Below are positions 1 through 9,409 of a DNA stretch of 64,000 nucleotides, piece after piece. The notes under the pieces are model-generated. The model did no database searches, had not been told where the DNA came from, and saw only the letters and a list, made by a program, of their open reading frames with translations. Within the stretch, counting starts at the first letter, position 1. Each line of letters starts with the position of its first letter. Both the position numbers and the translations under genes were made by a program. Origin of the DNA: Lutibaculum baratangense AMV1 (GTDB lineage: Bacteria; Pseudomonadota; Alphaproteobacteria; Rhizobiales; Tepidamorphaceae); contig NZ_AWXZ01000039.1 in NCBI RefSeq assembly GCF_000496075.1, forward strand, positions 606,713-670,712. The letters are read 5' to 3'.

Positions 1-1948
<1,948 letters not shown>

Positions 1949-1966
1949 GTGAGCCAAAAGGTCCGG

Positions 1967-2503
1967 TCAGTTGGTGGCGGCGGCCCCGCGGGCCGTCATG
2001 TACTGCTCGTTCGTCAGGCCGAAGAACGCGTGGGGCAGTCCGGCGTGCAGCCTCTCGCCAATATAGGGGAGGCCGATGCGGCGGATAACCCTCAGCGATC
2101 GCTCGTTCGTCGGCAGTGCCACGGCGACGACGCGTCCCAGGCCGAGCGTGCGCATGCCATGGTCGAGGAGGGCGCCCGCCGCCTCGGTCGCGTAGCCCTG
2201 CCCCCATTTGCGCGGCAGGAGGTGCCAGCCGATCTCGACGTCCTCGGCGTCGTCGACCTGGATGGGCTGCAGGATGACGTTGCCGATGAAGGCGCCGCCG
2301 TCCCGCAGGAACACCGCGAACCAGCCGAGACCGAGCGGGGCAAGCCGCGCCGAGCGTGCCATCACCGCGTCGATCACCTCGTCCGGAACGGGCTGGTCAC
2401 GCCAGAAGAAGACCTCCGGGTTGCGCATCAGCGTGGCCACGAAGCGGCGCTCCTCGGAGCGATAGGGCCTGAGCGCCAGGCGCTCCGTCTCTAGCTCGGT
2501 CAT
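1967..2503 (-). CDS. GNAT family N-acetyltransferase (RimJ/RimL-like)
   Basis: A 178-residue protein of the RimJ/RimL branch of GNAT acetyltransferases, which move acetyl from acetyl-CoA to an amine; the substrate cannot be told. It opens with the typical MTELETERLALRPY strand, and the acetyl-CoA loop is visible as RKWGQGYATEAA, followed by NERSLRVIRRIGL in the C-terminal helix-strand region. The ATG at 2503 is preferred to an upstream in-frame start at 2536 because the domain begins there and the longer version would run through the LexA box. The gene sits between that box and uvrA, which makes it a possible SOS-regulated passenger. Confidence 0.88.
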   Translation of the reverse strand: MTELETERLALRPYRSEERRFVATLMRNPEVFFWRDQPVPDEVIDAVMARSARLAPLGLGWFAVFLRDGGAFIGNVILQPIQVDDAEDVEIGWHLLPRKWGQGYATEAAGALLDHGMRTLGLGRVVAVALPTNERSLRVIRRIGLPYIGERLHAGLPHAFFGLTNEQYMTARGAAATN

Positions 2504-2530
2504 CGATCGGCCCGCTTGCGGATGGAACTG

Positions 2531-2545
2531 GAACAATATAGGAAC
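2531..2545. promoter_or_regulatory. LexA (SOS) box, GAAC-N7-GAAC
   Basis: A direct repeat GAAC-aatatag-GAAC lies in the divergent region between the GNAT-uvrA genes and ssb. This equals GTTC-N7-GTTC on the other strand, the LexA box known from Rhodobacter and Rhizobium. It begins 27 bases upstream of the GNAT start and ends 173 bases upstream of ssb, so it most likely overlaps the GNAT-uvrA promoter; an effect on ssb is possible. A third GAAC stands at 2525-2528. The motif is seen; LexA control is inferred. Confidence 0.78.
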
Positions 2546-2718
2546 ATTATAGCCGGCGGCACCTCGGGTGGCAACGACCGGCGGCGGAGCTGCCGACAGG
2601 CGGTGTCAGGAGACCGCGCAGGGCGCGCGCCTTGTGGACGAGCGTCGCCGACGGGGGAGACGAGGTGGCGCCGGCGCGGTATCAAGGTGCGTGGAACGTC
2701 TGAGAAAAGGAAAGCGGC

Positions 2719-3237
2719 ATGGCCGGTAGCGTCAACAAGGTGATCCTCGTCGGGAATCTCGGTGCCGACCCGGAAATTCGGCGGACGCAGGACGGCCGGC
2801 CGATCGCGAATCTCCGCGTGGCGACCTCTGAGACCTGGCGGGACAGGAACTCGGGCGAGCGCCGCGAGCGCACGGAGTGGCACCGCGTCGTGATCTTCAA
2901 CGAGGGCCTGTGCAAGATCGCCGAGCAGTATCTGCGCAAGGGCTCGAAGGTCTATATCGAGGGCCAGCTTCAGACGCGGAAATGGCAGGATCAGTCCGGG
3001 CAGGACAAGTACTCCACCGAGGTGGTGCTGCAGGGCTTCAACTCGACGCTCACCATGCTCGACGGCCCCGGTGGCGGTTCGGGCGGCGGCTCGGGCCCGG
3101 ACTACGGCTCCGGCTCGGACTTCGGCTCGTCGGGCCCGATGGAGCAGGGCGGCGGCGGACGTGGCGGCCGCGGCGGCGGCAGCAGCTATGGCGGCGGCGG
3201 TTTCGGCAATGATATGGACGACGAGATCCCGTTCTGA
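2719..3237 (+). CDS. ssb: Single-stranded DNA-binding protein
   Basis: SSB coats single-stranded DNA during replication, recombination and repair. The 172-residue protein has the OB-fold N-terminus ([20 protein letters not shown], then WHRVVIFNE and a [12 protein letters not shown] strand), a Gly/Ser-rich flexible linker from about residue 115, and the acidic C-terminal tip DMDDEIPF that docks partner proteins. The ATG is preceded by an AAGGAAA ribosome site. It is divergent from uvrA, a common pairing in this group. A 7-bp inverted repeat (3234-3240 with 3249-3255) overlaps the stop codon; it has no T-run. Confidence 0.98.
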   Translation: MAGSVNKVILVGNLGADPEIRRTQDGRPIANLRVATSETWRDRNSGERRERTEWHRVVIFNEGLCKIAEQYLRKGSKVYIEGQLQTRKWQDQSGQDKYSTEVVLQGFNSTLTMLDGPGGGSGGGSGPDYGSGSDFGSSGPMEQGGGGRGGRGGGSSYGGGGFGNDMDDEIPF

Positions 3238-3367
3238 CGGCTGACATTCCGTCAGAGAGGGCAGTCATTCGGGTTTGTGACGTTTCCTGCGCCTCGCGAT
3301 CGCCTCTAGAGTGCCGGCTCCGGAACAAGGGTGCGAGCGAACGCGCCTCAATCGGGGAGGCAATGCA

Positions 3368-4435
3368 ATGCCGTTCAACATGCTGATTCTCGGGGCGTCC
3401 TACGGCTCCCTCCTGGCCACGAAGCTGCTGATGGCCGGGCACGACGTTACCCTCGTCTGCCTGCCGGAGGAGGCCGACCTCATCAACGCGGAGGGCACGC
3501 GCGTGCGCCTGCCGGTGCGGGGGGAGAGCGAGCCTGTCGTCCTCGACTCCCGCGATCTCCCGGGCAAGCTCCGCGCAGTCACGCCCGGCGCGATCGACCC
3601 GGCCGACTACGACCTCGTCGGCCTGGCGATGCAGGAGCCGCAATACGGGGCGCCTGCCGTGAAGGCGCTGCTCGCCAAGGTCGGACGCGCCGGCGTGCCC
3701 TGCATGTCGATCATGAACATGCCGCCGCTGCCCTATCTCCGGCGGATCCCCGGCATCGATGCGGGCGAGCTCGAATCCTGCTTCACCGACGCCAGCGTCT
3801 GGAGCGAGATCGAGCCGGCGCACATGACCCTGTGCAGCCCCGACCCGCAGGCGTTCCGGCCTCCCGAGGAGAGGCCGAACGTTCTCCAGGTCACGCTGCC
3901 GACGAACTTCAAGGTCGCCCGCTTCGATGCCGACGAGCCGACCTCCATGCTGCGGCAGATGCAGCAGGACATCGAGGCGATCCGCTACGACGTCGGTGGC
4001 CGGTCGATCGAGCTGCCGGTCAAGCTGAAGGTGCACGAGTCGATCTTCGTGCCGCTTGCCAAATGGGCGATGCTGCTGACCGGCAACTACCGATGCGTGA
4101 CGCCGGAGGGCGCCCGCTCGATCAAGGACGCCGTGCATGGCGATCCCGCGCAGTCGCGCGAGGTCTATGACTGGGTCCGCGAGGTATGCGTCGCGCTCGG
4201 CGCCTCGCCGGAGGACCTCGTGCCCTTCGAGAAGTATGCGAACGCGGCCCAGGGCCTGGTGCGGCCCTCCTCGGCGGCGCGGGCCCTCTACGCCGGTGCC
4301 GCGAACATCGAGCGGGTCGACCGGGTGGTGCAGATCCTCGCCCGCCAGAAGGGGATGAACCATCCAGTCGTCGACCGGACGGTGGAACTCGTGGACGCAC
4401 AGCTCGAGGAGAACCGCCGCAAGGCCGCGGCGTGA
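3368..4435 (+). CDS. Ketopantoate reductase-family protein, tandem copy 1
   Basis: A 355-residue NAD(P)-binding protein of the ApbA/PanE superfamily. The N-terminus is a Rossmann fold (MLILGASYGSLLATKLLMAG, then a VTLVC second strand). The C-terminal half is helical and holds the stretch LAKWAMLLTGNYRCV, which resembles the W-K-N/TG region of ketopantoate reductases but is not the standard PanE motif. It is about 50 residues longer than PanE, so pantothenate synthesis is not safe to assign. The start at 3368 is chosen for its GGGGAGG ribosome site; an in-frame ATG at 3311 gives no family sequence. A close paralogue follows at 4670. Confidence 0.72.
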   Translation: MPFNMLILGASYGSLLATKLLMAGHDVTLVCLPEEADLINAEGTRVRLPVRGESEPVVLDSRDLPGKLRAVTPGAIDPADYDLVGLAMQEPQYGAPAVKALLAKVGRAGVPCMSIMNMPPLPYLRRIPGIDAGELESCFTDASVWSEIEPAHMTLCSPDPQAFRPPEERPNVLQVTLPTNFKVARFDADEPTSMLRQMQQDIEAIRYDVGGRSIELPVKLKVHESIFVPLAKWAMLLTGNYRCVTPEGARSIKDAVHGDPAQSREVYDWVREVCVALGASPEDLVPFEKYANAAQGLVRPSSAARALYAGAANIERVDRVVQILARQKGMNHPVVDRTVELVDAQLEENRRKAAA

Positions 4436-4444
4436 GCCGTGACT

Positions 4445-4522
4445 GCGGCCGGCTTGGCCGGCCGCGACGTGCCGAAGCGGCAAGCACCGCTGCGTGAGGC
4501 AGTGGCCGGCATTCGTGCCGGC
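4445..4522 (+). repeat. Two stem-loops between the tandem paralogues
   Basis: Two perfect hairpins lie in the 234-base gap between the paralogous genes. The first has a 9-bp stem GCGGCCGGC (4445-4453) pairing with 4457-4465 over a 3-base loop. The second has a 7-bp stem GCCGGCA (4505-4511) pairing with 4516-4522 around a TTCG tetraloop, an unusually stable form in RNA. Neither is followed by a T-run. They could slow RNA decay or attenuate transcription between the copies. Confidence 0.6.
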
Positions 4523-4669
4523 GTACCTCGATGTGCGGGCAGGAGCGGGGCCTGCCGCCCTGCTTCGTGATCGACCGCCGGCGGGCGCCGCAAGGTGACG
4601 TCCTGCCGCATCCCTCGGGAAGAGAAGGGCGTCGCGAAGTGCGCCCACAACAACGAACGGAGGAACGGG

Positions 4670-5737
4670 ATGGCTTTCAACACGCTGATACTCGGGGCGA
4701 ATTACGGGTCGCTGGTCGCCACCAAGCTTCTTGTGGCCGGCCACGACGTCACGCTCGTGTGCCGGCCCGAAGAGGCCGAGCTCATCAACGCGGAAGGCAC
4801 CCGCGTGCGCCTTCCGGTGAAGGGAGAGAGCGAGCCGGTCGTGCTCGACTCGCGGGATCTGAAGGGCCGTCTCGCGGCGGTGACGCCCGAGCAGGCCGAC
4901 TCCTCGGGCTTCGATCTCGTGGTGCTCGGCATGCAGGAGCCGCAGTATCGCGCCCCCGAGGTGAAGGACCTGATGCACAGGATCGGGCGCGCGCGCACGC
5001 CGGCGATGTCGATCATGAACATGCCGCCGCTCACCTACATGAAGCGCGTGCCGGGCATCGACGCGGACGAGCTCTCCGCCTGTTATGCGGACGCCGGCGT
5101 GTGGGACACGTTCGAGCCCGCGAACATGACGCTGTGCAGCCCGGACCCGCAGGCCATCCGGCCGCCCGATGAACAGCCGAACGTTGTCCAGGTGACCCTG
5201 CCGACGAACTTCAAGGCGGCTCCGTTCGAGGGCGAGGCGGCGACCTCGATCCTTCGCCAGATGCAGAGCGACATCGAGGCGGTGCGTCACGACGTGGGCG
5301 GTCGTACGCTCGAGCTGCCGGTGAAGCTGAAGGTACATTATTCGATTTTCGTGCCCTTCGCCAAGTGGCCGATGCTGCTGACGGGCAACTATCGCTGCGT
5401 CACGCCCGGCGGGGTGCAGTCCGTGAAGGACGTGGTGCACGGCGACCCCGAGGGCGCTCGCGCAGTTTACGACTGGGTCGGCGAGGTCTGCCTGAGCCTC
5501 GGCGCCTCGGCCTCGGATCTCGTGCCGTTCGAGAAGTATGCGGCGGCGGCGCAAGGCCTCGTCAGGCCGTCATCCGCCGCCAAGGCGGTCTATTCCGGCG
5601 CGCCCTATATCGAGCGTGTCGACCGTCTGGTTCAGATCGTGGCGCGGCAGAAGGGAATGCGGCTCGCCCAGGTCGACGAGATGGTCGACCGGATCGACGC
5701 GCTTCTTCAGGAGAACCGGCGCAAGTCCGCCGCCTGA
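4670..5737 (+). CDS. Ketopantoate reductase-family protein, tandem copy 2
   Basis: A second 355-residue ApbA/PanE-superfamily protein, aligned end to end with the copy at 3368 without visible gaps: both have GA(S/N)YGSL, the block MSIMNMPPL, SPDPQA, VTLPTNFK, LTGNYRCVTP and the C-terminal ENRRK. The start is set by a GGAGG site just before the ATG at 4670; in-frame codons from 4595 do not match copy 1. The tandem arrangement points to a local duplication followed by divergence. Substrates are unknown; a two-subunit enzyme or two dehydrogenases with different substrates are both possible. Confidence 0.72.
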   Translation: MAFNTLILGANYGSLVATKLLVAGHDVTLVCRPEEAELINAEGTRVRLPVKGESEPVVLDSRDLKGRLAAVTPEQADSSGFDLVVLGMQEPQYRAPEVKDLMHRIGRARTPAMSIMNMPPLTYMKRVPGIDADELSACYADAGVWDTFEPANMTLCSPDPQAIRPPDEQPNVVQVTLPTNFKAAPFEGEAATSILRQMQSDIEAVRHDVGGRTLELPVKLKVHYSIFVPFAKWPMLLTGNYRCVTPGGVQSVKDVVHGDPEGARAVYDWVGEVCLSLGASASDLVPFEKYAAAAQGLVRPSSAAKAVYSGAPYIERVDRLVQIVARQKGMRLAQVDEMVDRIDALLQENRRKSAA

Positions 5738-5793
5738 CGCGAGAGGCGATCGGCGGGGCGGCGATGCTTGCCGCCGTCCCGCGGCCGTCGCTT

Positions 5794-6876
5794 CTATCCC
5801 TCTGGAAAGTGGTGCCGCGTCGCGTTGGCGAAGGCGACCAGCGAGAGCATCACGGGGACCTCGACGAGGACGCCCACGACCGTCGCGAGCGCCGCGCCGG
5901 AGCCGAGCCCGAAGAGGCCGATCGCCACGGCCACGGCGAGCTCGAAGAAGTTCGACGTGCCGATCATCGCGCATGGAGCCGCGACCTTGAAGGGCACGCG
6001 CCACGCCCATGCCGCCGCATAGGCGAGGGCGAAGATGCCGTAGGACTGGATGAGGAGCGGGATCGCGATCATCACGATGAGCAGCGGCCGCTCGACGATC
6101 ACGTGCCCCTGGAAGCCGAAGAGGAGAACCACGGTCGCGAGCAGCCCGACGATCGAGAACGGCTTCACCGCCCCCGTGAAGCGCGCCACGGCCGCCTCTC
6201 CGGTCTCGCCGCGCCTGGCGTGGCGCGTCAGCCAGTGGCGCGTCGCCGCTCCCGCCGCGAGCGGTATCACGACGTAGAGGCCGACCGACAGGAGAAGCGT
6301 CTCCCACGGCACCTCTATATCCGTGACGCCGAGGAGGAGAGCGACGATGGGGGCGAAGGCGAAGATCATGATGACGTCGTTCACGGAGACCTGCACGAGC
6401 GTGTAGGTCGGATCGCCCCTCGTGAGCTGCGACCAGACGAAGACCATGGCGGTGCACGGCGCGGCGCCGAGCAGGATCAGGCCCGCGATGTACTGTTGCG
6501 CGTCCGCCGGTGCGATCATCCCCGCGAAGAAATGTTCTAAGAACAGGACGCCGAGAGCCGCCATCGTGAACGGCTTGACGAGCCAGTTCACGGCGACCGT
6601 CAGGATCAGCCCCTTCGGCCGGTCGCCGACATGGGCGAGGCTCGAGAAGTCGACCGCCACCATCATCGGATAGACCATCGCCCAGATGAGGAGCGCCACG
6701 GGGACGTTGACGGCGGCATATTCCAGGCCGGCGAGGAAGCCGAAGAGTCCCGGCAGAACGTTGCCGAGAACGATCCCCGCGACGATGCAGAGGCCGACCC
6801 AGACGGAGAGCCACTTCTCGAAGAAGCCGATGCCGCCCGGAGAGCTAGCGGCGCGCGCGGAGCCGTCGATCGTCAT
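5794..6876 (-). CDS. ACR3-type arsenite efflux permease
   Basis: A 360-residue inner-membrane protein with about ten hydrophobic segments, of the ACR3 branch of the bile/arsenite/riboflavin transporter superfamily, which exports As(III). The essential cysteine motif is seen as [20 protein letters not shown] (Cys about 141), and the second conserved block as [17 protein letters not shown]. The ATG at 6876 follows GAGAGG; a TTG at 6894 in frame is less likely. No arsR, arsC or arsH lies beside it, which is unusual. Its upstream region holds a consensus-like promoter overlapped by an inverted repeat (see 6984-7020). Confidence 0.9.
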   Translation of the reverse strand: MTIDGSARAASSPGGIGFFEKWLSVWVGLCIVAGIVLGNVLPGLFGFLAGLEYAAVNVPVALLIWAMVYPMMVAVDFSSLAHVGDRPKGLILTVAVNWLVKPFTMAALGVLFLEHFFAGMIAPADAQQYIAGLILLGAAPCTAMVFVWSQLTRGDPTYTLVQVSVNDVIMIFAFAPIVALLLGVTDIEVPWETLLLSVGLYVVIPLAAGAATRHWLTRHARRGETGEAAVARFTGAVKPFSIVGLLATVVLLFGFQGHVIVERPLLIVMIAIPLLIQSYGIFALAYAAAWAWRVPFKVAAPCAMIGTSNFFELAVAVAIGLFGLGSGAALATVVGVLVEVPVMLSLVAFANATRHHFPEG

Positions 6877-6983
6877 GGTCGCGTTGCCTCTCAAGTGGAG
6901 CGACGAGGGGGGATCCAGCCGGTGGAGCCGGATCCCTCAGTGGCCGCTGCACCACGTGCCGCTTCGTGCATGGTGAAATTTCC

Positions 6984-7020
6984 TTATTTCGAGAAATAAC
7001 GTATATAGCTGAGCTGTCAA
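6984..7020 (-). promoter_or_regulatory. Putative acr3 promoter with overlapping operator
   Basis: On the minus strand TTGACA (7020-7015) is followed after 16 bases by TATTTC (6998-6993), a plausible sigma-70 promoter pointing at the arsenite permease. The -10 is covered by an inverted repeat TTATTTC-GA-GAAATAA (6984-6999), and a perfect GAAATTTC palindrome sits next to it at 6975-6982. AT-rich inverted repeats over the -10 are typical of ArsR/SmtB repressors. The leader to the ATG would be about 110 bases. The repressor is inferred and no arsR is in this window. Confidence 0.5.
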
Positions 7021-7129
7021 CGTGGGCCTTCGGGTCTGCTGGAGCGCCGGCGGCGACATGCCTCCCGAGGGAACCTGAGGCGGTAGGGCTGCCTTCTCAC
7101 CTGGAGATCCGAACTCCACGGAGAGACAC

Positions 7130-8218
7130 GTGCTGGGGAGAAGCAGGCTCAGGCCGATCGAGAAGCAGGTCATCGTCATCACCGGCGCCACGAGCGGTAT
7201 CGGGCTGGCCACCGCCCGGCTGGCGGCACGGCGTGGCGCCCGGCTCGTCATAGCCGCGCGCAACGGCGCGGCACTCCGGGAGGTCGCCGAAGATCTGCAG
7301 GACAAGGGCGCCCGCGTCCACGCGGTTCCGACGGATGTCGGCGACGAGACCGGAGTGGAGCGTCTCGCGGAGGCGGCGATCGACACCTTCGGGCGGATCG
7401 ACAGCTGGGTGAACGATGCGGGGGTGCCGCTCTACGGCTATCTCGACGAGATCTCGACCGAGGATCACAGGCGGCTGTTCGAGACGAATTACTGGGGCGT
7501 GGTCCATGGCAGCCTCGCAGCCCTGCGGGCGATGCGGAGCGAAGGTCGCGGGGCCATCATCAACATCGGCAGCGTGCTGAGCGATGTGCCGGTTCCCCTC
7601 CAGGGCGCCTATGTCGCCTCGAAACACGCCGTGCGGGGCTTCACCGACGCCCTGCGCGCCGACATCGCGACGAGCGATCCCGGGATCTCGGTGACCCTCA
7701 TCAAGCCCACATCCATCGCCACGCCGTACACCGAGCACGCCCGCAGCTATCACGACGAGGCGCCCAAGACGCCGCCGCCGCGCTACTCGCCGTGGCTCGT
7801 CGCCCGCGCGATCCTGCGTTCGGCGGAGCGCCCGATCCGGGAGATCTATGTCGGCGGCGGCGGGCCGGCGCTTCTCGTCATGCAGAAGCTGATGCCCGGC
7901 ATCTTCGACCTCGCGATGCGGCAGTTCGTGAAGCCGCTCCAGCTCTCGCCCTCCAGGCGGGCGGCCGACTTCCTGCAGCGCGACAACCTCTACGGGCCCA
8001 GGCAGGACGGGCGGGTGCGCGGGAACTTCCCCGCCCATCGTGAGCACTCGCTCTTCACGCTCGCGCAGATGTATCCCGGCGCGAGCCTCCTGTTCGGAGC
8101 GGCGGCCCTCGGCGGGCTGGCGCTCGGACTTGGCGCTCGGCGCCGCGCGCACGACCGCGAGACGGCCCGCTCGAGGGAAGATGACCGCTACAGCGCAGTC
8201 GGCCGGGGAGCGGTCTAG
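7130..8218 (+). CDS. SDR family NAD(P)-dependent oxidoreductase with C-terminal hydrophobic tail
   Basis: A 362-residue short-chain dehydrogenase/reductase. The cofactor motif TGATSGIG, the NDAG variant of NNAG, the catalytic Ser (NIGSVLSD) and YVASK are all in order within the first 190 residues. About 100 extra residues follow the SDR core, ending in a hydrophobic stretch (GASLLFGAAALGGLALGLG) and a basic tail, so the protein may be anchored in the membrane. The GTG at 7130 is preceded by GGAGAG. The substrate is unknown. The gene converges on the chimeric gene at 8302 across a GC-rich palindrome. Confidence 0.86.
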   Translation: MLGRSRLRPIEKQVIVITGATSGIGLATARLAARRGARLVIAARNGAALREVAEDLQDKGARVHAVPTDVGDETGVERLAEAAIDTFGRIDSWVNDAGVPLYGYLDEISTEDHRRLFETNYWGVVHGSLAALRAMRSEGRGAIINIGSVLSDVPVPLQGAYVASKHAVRGFTDALRADIATSDPGISVTLIKPTSIATPYTEHARSYHDEAPKTPPPRYSPWLVARAILRSAERPIREIYVGGGGPALLVMQKLMPGIFDLAMRQFVKPLQLSPSRRAADFLQRDNLYGPRQDGRVRGNFPAHREHSLFTLAQMYPGASLLFGAAALGGLALGLGARRRAHDRETARSREDDRYSAVGRGAV

Positions 8219-8235
8219 CTCGAAGCGCTCGGAAC

Positions 8236-8261
8236 GAAGCCCGCGCCGGGGCGCGGGCTTC
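8236..8261. terminator. Palindromic terminator-like stem-loop between convergent genes
   Basis: A perfect 12-bp stem GAAGCCCGCGCC (8236-8247) pairs with 8250-8261 around a 2-base loop, placed between the ends of two convergent genes. There is no strong T-run on either side, so it may terminate weakly in both directions or only protect 3' ends. Confidence 0.6.
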
Positions 8262-8301
8262 GGGGCTTGCGCGAGATCCTGCCCTCCGGGCCGGACGCGC
8301 G

Positions 8302-9219
8302 TCAGCGGGAGGTCGGGACCATGAGCTCCGGCACCGGCGTGGTGTCGGTGCTCCGCGGCAGGATGGGATACTCGACCCGCGGCTGCTCGCCCGTCAGCGT
8401 GTGGAGGAAGGCTGGGATCGCCTCGATCTCCTCCTCGCTCAGTTCTATGCCGAGCTGGGCCGTGCTCATGATCGCCACGGCCTGCTCCAGATCCCATACC
8501 TGGCCGCTGTGGAAGTAGGGCGCCGTGAGCGCGACGTTGCGCAACGGGACGGCGCGGAAGACGTACTCGTCCGTCGCCGTCTGCGTCACCGCGAAGCGGC
8601 CCTTGTCCTCCGGCGGCAGGATGTCCGAGCCCGGCCGTTCGATGACGCCGAACGGGAAGTAGTCCTGGCCACCGAGGTTCACGCCGTTGTGGCAGCTCAC
8701 GCAGCCCGTATCCATGAACAGGCGGAGGCCCTCCTTCTCCTGGTCGTTCATCGCGACCTCGTTGCCGTCCAGGAACTGGTCGAAGCGGGCCGCCGGCGTG
8801 ATCAGCGTCACCTCGAAGGCTTCGATCGCACGCGTGACGTTGTCGAAGGCCATGAGCGGCACCGCGAGCGGGAAGGCCGCGATGTCCTCTGGATGGTCTT
8901 CCTGGACGGAACGCTCGGCCGAGCCGCTCTTCCTCGCCTGCCGCTTCTCGAAGACCATCTCGGTCGGGATCCAGAACAGGAGCAGTCCCCCGGCGATGCG
9001 GAAGGCGGGAAGGGTTATGCCCAGCGCCTCCAGCATCGGCTGGCCGATGGCCGCGAAGGCGACGAGCACGACGGCGGCGATCAAGACGGAGCGCATGGCG
9101 ACGCGACGCCGCTCCGCGGGCGCCATGCCGTGCGTCAGGCTGACGAAAATCGGCGCGATCCCGATCGGATCGATCACCACGAACAGCGTCACGAGCGCCG
9201 AGACGAGCGCCTCCGCCAT
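8302..9219 (-). CDS. Chimeric gene: MarC N-terminal half fused in frame to the C-terminal half of a di-haem cytochrome c peroxidase
   Basis: The first about 124 residues are a MarC-family membrane protein (LFVVIDPIGIAPIFVSLTHG, three hydrophobic segments, then FPLAVPLMA, where intact MarC would go on to a fourth segment and total about 205 residues). From about residue 125 the sequence is instead the C-terminal domain of a bacterial cytochrome c peroxidase/MauG-like protein: RAIEAFEVTLITP, RFDQFLDG, haem motif CVSCH (173-177), GG.DYFPFGV, then LRNVALTAPYFHSG and a QLG motif near a candidate Met ligand. The join lies near 8847-8850, within FPLAVPLMA/FDNVTRAI. The first haem domain and a signal peptide are missing. 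MarC usually stands between ssb and gyrA in this group, so the fusion looks like a deletion with an in-frame join; an assembly error is the main alternative. Function is doubtful. The ATG at 9219 has a GAGGAA site. Confidence 0.82.
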   Translation of the reverse strand: MAEALVSALVTLFVVIDPIGIAPIFVSLTHGMAPAERRRVAMRSVLIAAVVLVAFAAIGQPMLEALGITLPAFRIAGGLLLFWIPTEMVFEKRQARKSGSAERSVQEDHPEDIAAFPLAVPLMAFDNVTRAIEAFEVTLITPAARFDQFLDGNEVAMNDQEKEGLRLFMDTGCVSCHNGVNLGGQDYFPFGVIERPGSDILPPEDKGRFAVTQTATDEYVFRAVPLRNVALTAPYFHSGQVWDLEQAVAIMSTAQLGIELSEEEIEAIPAFLHTLTGEQPRVEYPILPRSTDTTPVPELMVPTSR

Positions 9220-9409
9220 CCCGTGTTCCTCACCCCGAAACCACGACGTCCTCGTGAAAACTGTTGCGTCATGATATTCCGATGCAAAATATCCCGCTAA
9301 TGCACTGACAAGAATGAGGATTGTGCGCCACGCCACTGATTGCCGCACCTTGCGTATCGCAAGCGAATCCCCTACCTAGTCGATAGTCCAATCATCCCAC
9401 GAGACCGTC

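Noticed and set aside
3234..3255. Stem-loop at the ssb stop as a terminator
   Set aside because: Seven base pairs with an eight-base loop and no T-run; too weak to call.
3050..5554. 834-codon open frame on the minus strand
   Set aside because: Antisense to both KPR-like genes. Its two halves resemble each other only because the real genes are paralogues.
6891..6971. 26-residue leader peptide before the arsenite permease
   Set aside because: ATG at 6971 and stop just before the permease, but no ribosome site and no amino-acid pattern that suggests attenuation.
9273..9293. Inverted repeat GATATT-N9-AATATC upstream of the marC chimera
   Set aside because: Short arms with a wide spacer and no known operator match; it could be chance in an AT-rich promoter stretch.
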